Positions 59,307 through 64,000 of a stretch of DNA of 64,000 nt are shown here, in pieces (position 1 is the stretch's first letter; the number at the start of each line of letters is the position of its first letter). The translations under genes were made by a program, and so were the position numbers. The DNA is from Spartobacteria bacterium. GTDB lineage: Bacteria > Verrucomicrobiota > Verrucomicrobiia > Chthoniobacterales > UBA10450. The stretch lies in assembly GCA_003134765.1 (NCBI GenBank), contig PLCM01000008.1, positions 23,260 through 87,259 of the forward strand, written 5' to 3'. Under the pieces are notes generated by a model. That model did no database searches. It saw only the letters and a program-made list of their open reading frames with translations, and was not told the origin of the DNA.

Positions 59307-61049
59307 ATGAAAAACACCCATCGAAGCAACCTCAACTCCCATCTCGCGGCTCAATCAAAAATGACCCTCACATCTATCATGAAAGATCCCCTCTCCCATC
59401 GCATCCGTCGGCGCCTGCTGGTTTACGGACTGGCGACATACGCACTCGCTGCCCTGCTTTGCGGCGGTCAACTTAGTGCAGCCGTCCTTTACGTCTCTTC
59501 GCCAAGCATCGGCACCATCTACAAAATCGCGCCCGACGGGACGCAGACCACGTTTGCTCAGGTCGGGGCACCGCGCGGTCTGGCGTTCGATGCCTCGGGT
59601 GTTCTCTATGTCGCAGACAGTTCGTCGGGAAAAATCATCAAGATTACGCCAACGGGAACCCAGAGCACCTTTGCTAGCGGTCTTACCAATCCTGTATCCC
59701 AGGTCTTCGATTCGTCCGGTAACCTGTATGTAGCCGACACAGGGGCCAACGCCATTTACAAGTTCACGCCGGCAGGCGCGCAAAGTACGTTTGCCAGTAA
59801 CCTGCAACGCCCCGCAGGCCTCGCTTTCGATGCCGCGGGTAATCTGTACGAATCGGACGGAAACAGCGGCAACATCCTCAAGTTCACTCCAGCGGGCGCG
59901 CAAAGCACTTTCGCCAGCGGGCTGAATATGCCGGCCGGGTTGGACTTTGATAGCCAGGGGTTTCTTTATGAAGCGGACCAGGGAACAAACACGCTCCTGA
60001 AGTTTGCGCCAAACGGCACCCACACCACTTTCGCCGCGTTCGATAGCTCAGTCGATAATGCGCCTATTCGCCCCATCGTCGATACAGCGGGCAACATCTA
60101 TCTCAGTGAGATCCGGCAGGACGGCACTGGGATTATCTACAAGTTTACCCCCGCGGGAGTCCGGAGCACCCTCAAGACGGAGAGTACGATCGTCTCGTTC
60201 ATGGTCCTGGCTCCCACCGATCAGCTGCTCAACATCGCGACGCGGTTGGGCGTGGGTACCGGAGGAAATGTCCTGATCGCCGGTTTCATTGTCACTGGCC
60301 TGGACCAAAAGACCGTGCTCATCCGAGGAATTGGTCCGTCGCTCACGGGAGCCGGGGTTCCGAATGCCCTCGCAGATCCGACCCTGGAGCTGCATCAAGG
60401 CAACTCGACTCTCGCGACCAACGACAACTGGAAGATCAGCGATCAAACCGGCCAGTCGCAGGAGGCTGCGATTCGCGCTACCACCGTTCCGCCTAACAAC
60501 GACTCCGAGTCGGCGATCCTTGTCACACTCAATCCGGGCGCCTATACCGCCATTCTCGGCGGCAAGAACGCCACCACCGGCGTAGGTCTGGTGGAAGTCT
60601 ACGATCTGACGCGGACCGCCAATTCGCAGCTGGCCAACATCAGCACGCGAGGTTTTGTCGACACCGGGGATAACGTCATGATCGGTGGCCTCATCGTCGG
60701 AGTGGGCAACAGCAGCGGGCACAGTGGGAGCGATGGCAGCAGCGAAAGAGTGATCATCCGCGCGCTTGGACCTTCGCTAGGGGCGGCCGGAGTGGCGGGA
60801 GCGTTGGCTGATCCGACACTTGAACTACACGATGGAAACGGAGCGGTCCTGGCCACGAACGATAACTGGAAGACGGCTTCGGATGGCAGTAGCCAGCAAG
60901 CGGCGATCGAAGCCACTACCATCCCACCGAGCAACGATCTGGAATCCGCTCTCATCGCAACGCTCGTTCCAGGGAATTACACGGCAATCGTTCGCGGCGC
61001 TAACAACAGCGCGGGCGTAGGGCTGGTGGAAGTCTACAATCTGCAATAG
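59307..61049 (+). CDS. Secreted NHL/SMP-30-like beta-propeller with C-terminal double module
   Basis: A 580-residue exported protein. A long basic leader precedes the hydrophobic core of the signal peptide (RRLLVYGLATYALAALLCGGQLSAA); a start at ATG 59379 would give a more usual leader. About six propeller blades follow (APRGLAFDASGVLYVADSSS, KITPTGTQSTFASGL and similar), which suggests a six-bladed NHL/Vgb-type propeller. From about residue 300 two 125-residue modules come (LLNIATRLGVGTGGNVLIAG...GIGPSL...ADPTLELHQG, then LANISTRGFVDTGDNVMIGG to VGLVEVYNLQ). GAAGGG lies upstream of ATG 59307. Function unknown; binding of a ligand or the cell surface is possible. Confidence 0.82.
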   Translation: MKNTHRSNLNSHLAAQSKMTLTSIMKDPLSHRIRRRLLVYGLATYALAALLCGGQLSAAVLYVSSPSIGTIYKIAPDGTQTTFAQVGAPRGLAFDASGVLYVADSSSGKIIKITPTGTQSTFASGLTNPVSQVFDSSGNLYVADTGANAIYKFTPAGAQSTFASNLQRPAGLAFDAAGNLYESDGNSGNILKFTPAGAQSTFASGLNMPAGLDFDSQGFLYEADQGTNTLLKFAPNGTHTTFAAFDSSVDNAPIRPIVDTAGNIYLSEIRQDGTGIIYKFTPAGVRSTLKTESTIVSFMVLAPTDQLLNIATRLGVGTGGNVLIAGFIVTGLDQKTVLIRGIGPSLTGAGVPNALADPTLELHQGNSTLATNDNWKISDQTGQSQEAAIRATTVPPNNDSESAILVTLNPGAYTAILGGKNATTGVGLVEVYDLTRTANSQLANISTRGFVDTGDNVMIGGLIVGVGNSSGHSGSDGSSERVIIRALGPSLGAAGVAGALADPTLELHDGNGAVLATNDNWKTASDGSSQQAAIEATTIPPSNDLESALIATLVPGNYTAIVRGANNSAGVGLVEVYNLQ

Positions 61050-61123
61050 TTACGATTCCCCTTAGGTAACCGCGCCCCTAACGACGGTCTGTTTGAGCGT
61101 TTAGAAACCTACAGGTCCAAACG

Positions 61124-63097
61124 ATGAAAACACTGCATATCCTTACCGCCGGCCTGGTGTCGGCTTTCTCAACCTCCGGCACGAGGGCGTGCCGGCTCCA
61201 AACTTTTGCGCGACGGGTCGCGATGCCGCTGCTTCTTCTCGGCACGGGACTGCTGCTCGTGCAACCATGCTCGGCCGATTCTGGTAGTTTTAGTAAGACC
61301 GGCAGCCTCGTCACCGCGCGCTATTTGCACACGTCAACCTCGCTGCCCAACGGCAAGGTGCTCGTCGTGGGAGGACAGGGCAGCAGCAACCAGTATCTCG
61401 CGAGCGCGGAACAGTACGATCCGGCGAGCGGGACCTGGACGGCCACGGGGAACCTCGCCACCGCACACTCAGGTCACACGGCGACGTTGCTGCCCAACGG
61501 CAAGGTGCTCGTCGCCGGGGGAGTTGCCGCGAACGGCGTTCTCGCGGGCGCGGAACTCTACGATCCGGCGAGCGGAACCTGGACCACCACCGGAAGCCTC
61601 GCCAGCGCACGCTATTACCACACGGTGACGTTGCTGCCCAACGGCAAGGTCCTCGTCGCAGGAGGTTACGATATCGGCATGAATATTCTCGCGAGTGCAG
61701 AACTATACGATCCGGCGAGCGGGACCTGGACTACCACCGGGAGCCTCGCCACCGCACGCCTTTATCACACCGCGACGTTGCTGCCCAACGGTCAGGTGCT
61801 CGTCGCAGGAGGCTACGGCAACAGTCTCAGTGTCCTCGCGAGCGCGGAGCTGTACGATCCGATGAGCGGGACGTGGACCTCCACCGGCAGTCTCGCCACC
61901 GTACGCGGGCATCATACGGCGACGTTGTTGCCTAACGGCAAAGTGCTCGTCACTGCAGGAATCAACAACAGCGACATTCTCGCGAGCGCGGAGCTATACG
62001 ACCCGGCGAGCGGGACTTGGACGGCCACCGGCAGTCTCGCCACCGCACGCTATTTGCACACGGCAACATCACTGCCCAATGGCAAGGTCGTCGTCGCAGG
62101 AGGTGCTGACTTCAGCCACGTTTTCGAAAGCGCGGAATTGTACGATCCGGCGAGCGGAACCTGGACCGCCACCGGCAGCCTCGCCGCTGCACGCCAATAT
62201 CACACGGCGTCGTTGCTGTCCGACGGGAACGTGCTTGTCGCAGGAGGTCACGGAAACGGCACTCTGTCGAGCGCGGAACTTTACGCCGAGCAACCAGCAC
62301 CGGGCGCCTTGCTCAATATTTCCACCCGGATGGAAGTCCTGGGTGGCGAACAGGTGTTGATTGCGGGCTTTATCATCACAGGAACGGATGCAAAGCAGGT
62401 CATTATTCGGGGGATGGGTCCTTCCCTCAACGGCGTTGGCGTTACTTTGTCCGATCCGACTCTGGAACTCCATCAAGGCAACACGACGCTAGCTACCAAC
62501 GACAATTGGAAGGTCAACGATCAAACCGGCCAATCGCAGGAAGCTGCCATTCGCGCGACGACAATTCCCCCTTCCAACGATTTGGAATCAGCCATCGTGA
62601 TAAGTCTTAGCCCGGGGTCGTACACCGCCATCCTTGCGGGAAAGAATGGAGGAACGGGCGTGGGGTTGGTGGAGCTTTACGATCTGGCGCAAGGCGCGAA
62701 CTCCAAATTAGCCAACATCAGCACCCGCGGGTTTGTCGATACAGGCGACAACGTCATGATCGGCGGACTCATCGTGGGCGGAGGCGGCACCGCCAAAGTC
62801 ATCGTGCGCGCCCTTGGGCCCTCCCTGGCTGCCTCCGGCATCCAAGGCGTTTTGGCCGATCCGACTCTGGAACTGCGCGACGGCAGCGGGACTCTTGTCG
62901 ATTCCAACGACAATTGGAAGACGCGGCCCGATGGCAGCAGTCAACAAGCGGAGATTGAGGCGACGACCATCCCGCCACCCAGCGATTTGGAATCGGCGGT
63001 CGTGCAGACTCTCCCGCCTGGTAACTACACTGCGACAGTCCGCGGGAAGAACAACACTACCGGGGTGGGACTAGTGGAGACTTACAACCTCCAATAA
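61124..63097 (+). CDS. Secreted Kelch-repeat protein with C-terminal double module
   Basis: A 657-residue exported protein. The leader is long (MKTLHILTAGLVSAFSTSGT, then ACRLQTFARR and the core VAMPLLLLGTGLLLVQPCSA). Residues STSGTRACRLQ are encoded by a dispersed palindrome also found at 9833-9858. Seven Kelch-like units of about 51 residues follow, each with TARxxHTATLLPNGKVLVAGG and SAELYDPASGTWT, expected to fold as a beta-propeller like galactose oxidase. Two copies of the LNISTR/ADPTLELH module end the protein. The next gene is a close paralogue in tandem. Role unknown. Confidence 0.87.
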   Translation: MKTLHILTAGLVSAFSTSGTRACRLQTFARRVAMPLLLLGTGLLLVQPCSADSGSFSKTGSLVTARYLHTSTSLPNGKVLVVGGQGSSNQYLASAEQYDPASGTWTATGNLATAHSGHTATLLPNGKVLVAGGVAANGVLAGAELYDPASGTWTTTGSLASARYYHTVTLLPNGKVLVAGGYDIGMNILASAELYDPASGTWTTTGSLATARLYHTATLLPNGQVLVAGGYGNSLSVLASAELYDPMSGTWTSTGSLATVRGHHTATLLPNGKVLVTAGINNSDILASAELYDPASGTWTATGSLATARYLHTATSLPNGKVVVAGGADFSHVFESAELYDPASGTWTATGSLAAARQYHTASLLSDGNVLVAGGHGNGTLSSAELYAEQPAPGALLNISTRMEVLGGEQVLIAGFIITGTDAKQVIIRGMGPSLNGVGVTLSDPTLELHQGNTTLATNDNWKVNDQTGQSQEAAIRATTIPPSNDLESAIVISLSPGSYTAILAGKNGGTGVGLVELYDLAQGANSKLANISTRGFVDTGDNVMIGGLIVGGGGTAKVIVRALGPSLAASGIQGVLADPTLELRDGSGTLVDSNDNWKTRPDGSSQQAEIEATTIPPPSDLESAVVQTLPPGNYTATVRGKNNTTGVGLVETYNLQ

Positions 63098-63156
63098 GAA
63101 CAAAGGCGAAAAATACACTTCTTTTCGAACAGTTAACAACAGACAGGCCTGGATTC

Positions 63157-64000
63157 ATGAAAGCATTGCATATCCTTACCGCCGGCCTGGTGTCGGGTAT
63201 CTCAACCTCCGGCACGAGGGCGTGCCGGCTCCAAACTTTTGCACGACGGGTCGCCGTGCCACTGCTTCTTCTCGGCGCGGGGCTGGTGCTCGTGCAGCCC
63301 TGCTCGGGCGCTTCCGGTGTTTTTAATAACACCGGCAGCCTCGCCACCGCACGCGGTGGTCACACGGAGACGTTGCTGCCCAACGGCAAGGTGCTCGTCG
63401 CAGGAGGAGTTGCCAGCAACCTCTTCACTACTGTCGGGAGCGCGGAACTGTACGATCCGGCGAGCGGGACCTGGACGGCGACCGGCAGCCTCGGCACCGC
63501 ACGCGATTTGCACACGGCGACGTTGCTACCCAACGGCAAGGTGCTCGTCGCAGGAGGTGATACAGGAGGTCCTAACGCCAGCAATCTCGCGAGCGCGGAA
63601 CTGTACGATCCGGCGAGCGGGACCTGGACGGCGACCGGTAGCCTCGCCATCGCACGCTCTCTCCACACGGCGACGTTGCTGCCCAACGGCAAGGTGCTCG
63701 TCGCAGGAGGATTTAATGACAGCAGCGGCTATCTCGCGAGCGCGGAACTCTACGATCCAGCGAGCGGGACCTGGATAGCGACCGGCGGCCTCGCCACCGC
63801 ACGCGGTGGTCACACGGATACGTTGCTGCCCAACGGCAAGGTGCTCGTCGCAGGAGGAGAGAACGGCAGCAACAGCAGCAGCTTTCTCGCGAGCGCGGAA
63901 CTGTACGATCCTGCGAGCGGGACCTGGTCGGCGACCGGCAGCCTCGCCACCGCACGCGTTGCACACACGGCGACGTTGCTGCCTAACGGCAAGGTGCTCG
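63157..64000 (+). CDS. Secreted Kelch-repeat protein, 3' end outside window
   Basis: A paralogue of the preceding gene, starting at ATG 63157 (MKALHILTAGLVSGISTSGT) and running off the right edge after 281 codons. The leader is nearly identical, including the same 26-bp palindrome (63210-63235). Five Kelch units are visible (SLATARGGHTETLLPNGKVL and so on; SAELYDPASGTWTATGS). The DNA of successive units is nearly identical, more so than in the upstream gene, so the array is young. The expected C-terminal double module would lie outside the window. Confidence 0.88.
   Translation, partial: MKALHILTAGLVSGISTSGTRACRLQTFARRVAVPLLLLGAGLVLVQPCSGASGVFNNTGSLATARGGHTETLLPNGKVLVAGGVASNLFTTVGSAELYDPASGTWTATGSLGTARDLHTATLLPNGKVLVAGGDTGGPNASNLASAELYDPASGTWTATGSLAIARSLHTATLLPNGKVLVAGGFNDSSGYLASAELYDPASGTWIATGGLATARGGHTDTLLPNGKVLVAGGENGSNSSSFLASAELYDPASGTWSATGSLATARVAHTATLLPNGKVL

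Overview
The window looks like chromosomal DNA of a GC-rich Gram-negative soil bacterium, most likely a Verrucomicrobiota member of the Chthoniobacterales/Udaeobacter type. Reasons: a secreted module of about 125 residues (LNISTR...ADPTLELH...GLVEVYDL) that I associate with this phylum, an ADOP-type permease, an ECF sigma/Ser-Thr kinase pair, an LPS-type envelope gene set, and very many short palindromic intergenic repeats. The phylum assignment is an inference. I saw no rRNA, tRNA, IS element, prophage or CRISPR array.

Layout. 1-4.3 kb: a 3'-cut M20 peptidase-like gene with altered metal ligands, asnS, a HAD phosphatase and a STAS protein. 4.3-9.8 kb: envelope glycan genes (two GT4 glycosyltransferases, a GT9 heptosyltransferase, an MsbA-like ABC exporter). 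9.8-19.4 kb: housekeeping and conserved families (DUF1802, PHP, DUF1330, YyaL/DUF255, DUF309, two CNNM-like proteins, a GH15 enzyme, a cyclase-family protein). 19.4-24.5 kb: GNAT, a GT39 glycosyltransferase, a secreted protein and a thrS lacking the TGS domain. 24.5-30.8 kb: a three-gene minus-strand operon encoding a SIR2-like/TIR fusion, a membrane-spanning nSTAND NTPase with a long C-terminal tandem-repeat array, and a secreted protein. This is the most unusual system in the window. 31-47.4 kb: two OPT transporters, two small basic proteins, NYN, cupin, DUF1232, DUF1684, ADOP permease, GNAT, DUF2911, alpha/beta hydrolase, Na+/H+ antiporter and a Cof-like HAD. 47.8-64 kb: a TolB/TPR protein, a set of secreted proteins sharing one C- or N-terminal double module (lipase-like, NHL propeller, two Kelch proteins), an O-methyltransferase, DinB, and an ECF sigma/kinase module followed by a truncated copy of a kinase start.

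The non-coding DNA is dominated by dispersed inverted repeats of about 55-220 bp belonging to several families. Copies also lie inside reading frames (a GT4, the GT39, thrS, the TolB/TPR gene, both Kelch signal regions) and at gene ends (DUF309, O-methyltransferase), so these repeats have changed proteins as well as spacers.

Gene starts were moved from the longest open frame to the first start consistent with the family or signal peptide wherever the upstream extension ran through a repeat or a neighbouring gene. All functional calls rest on motif recognition by eye; no database search was possible.
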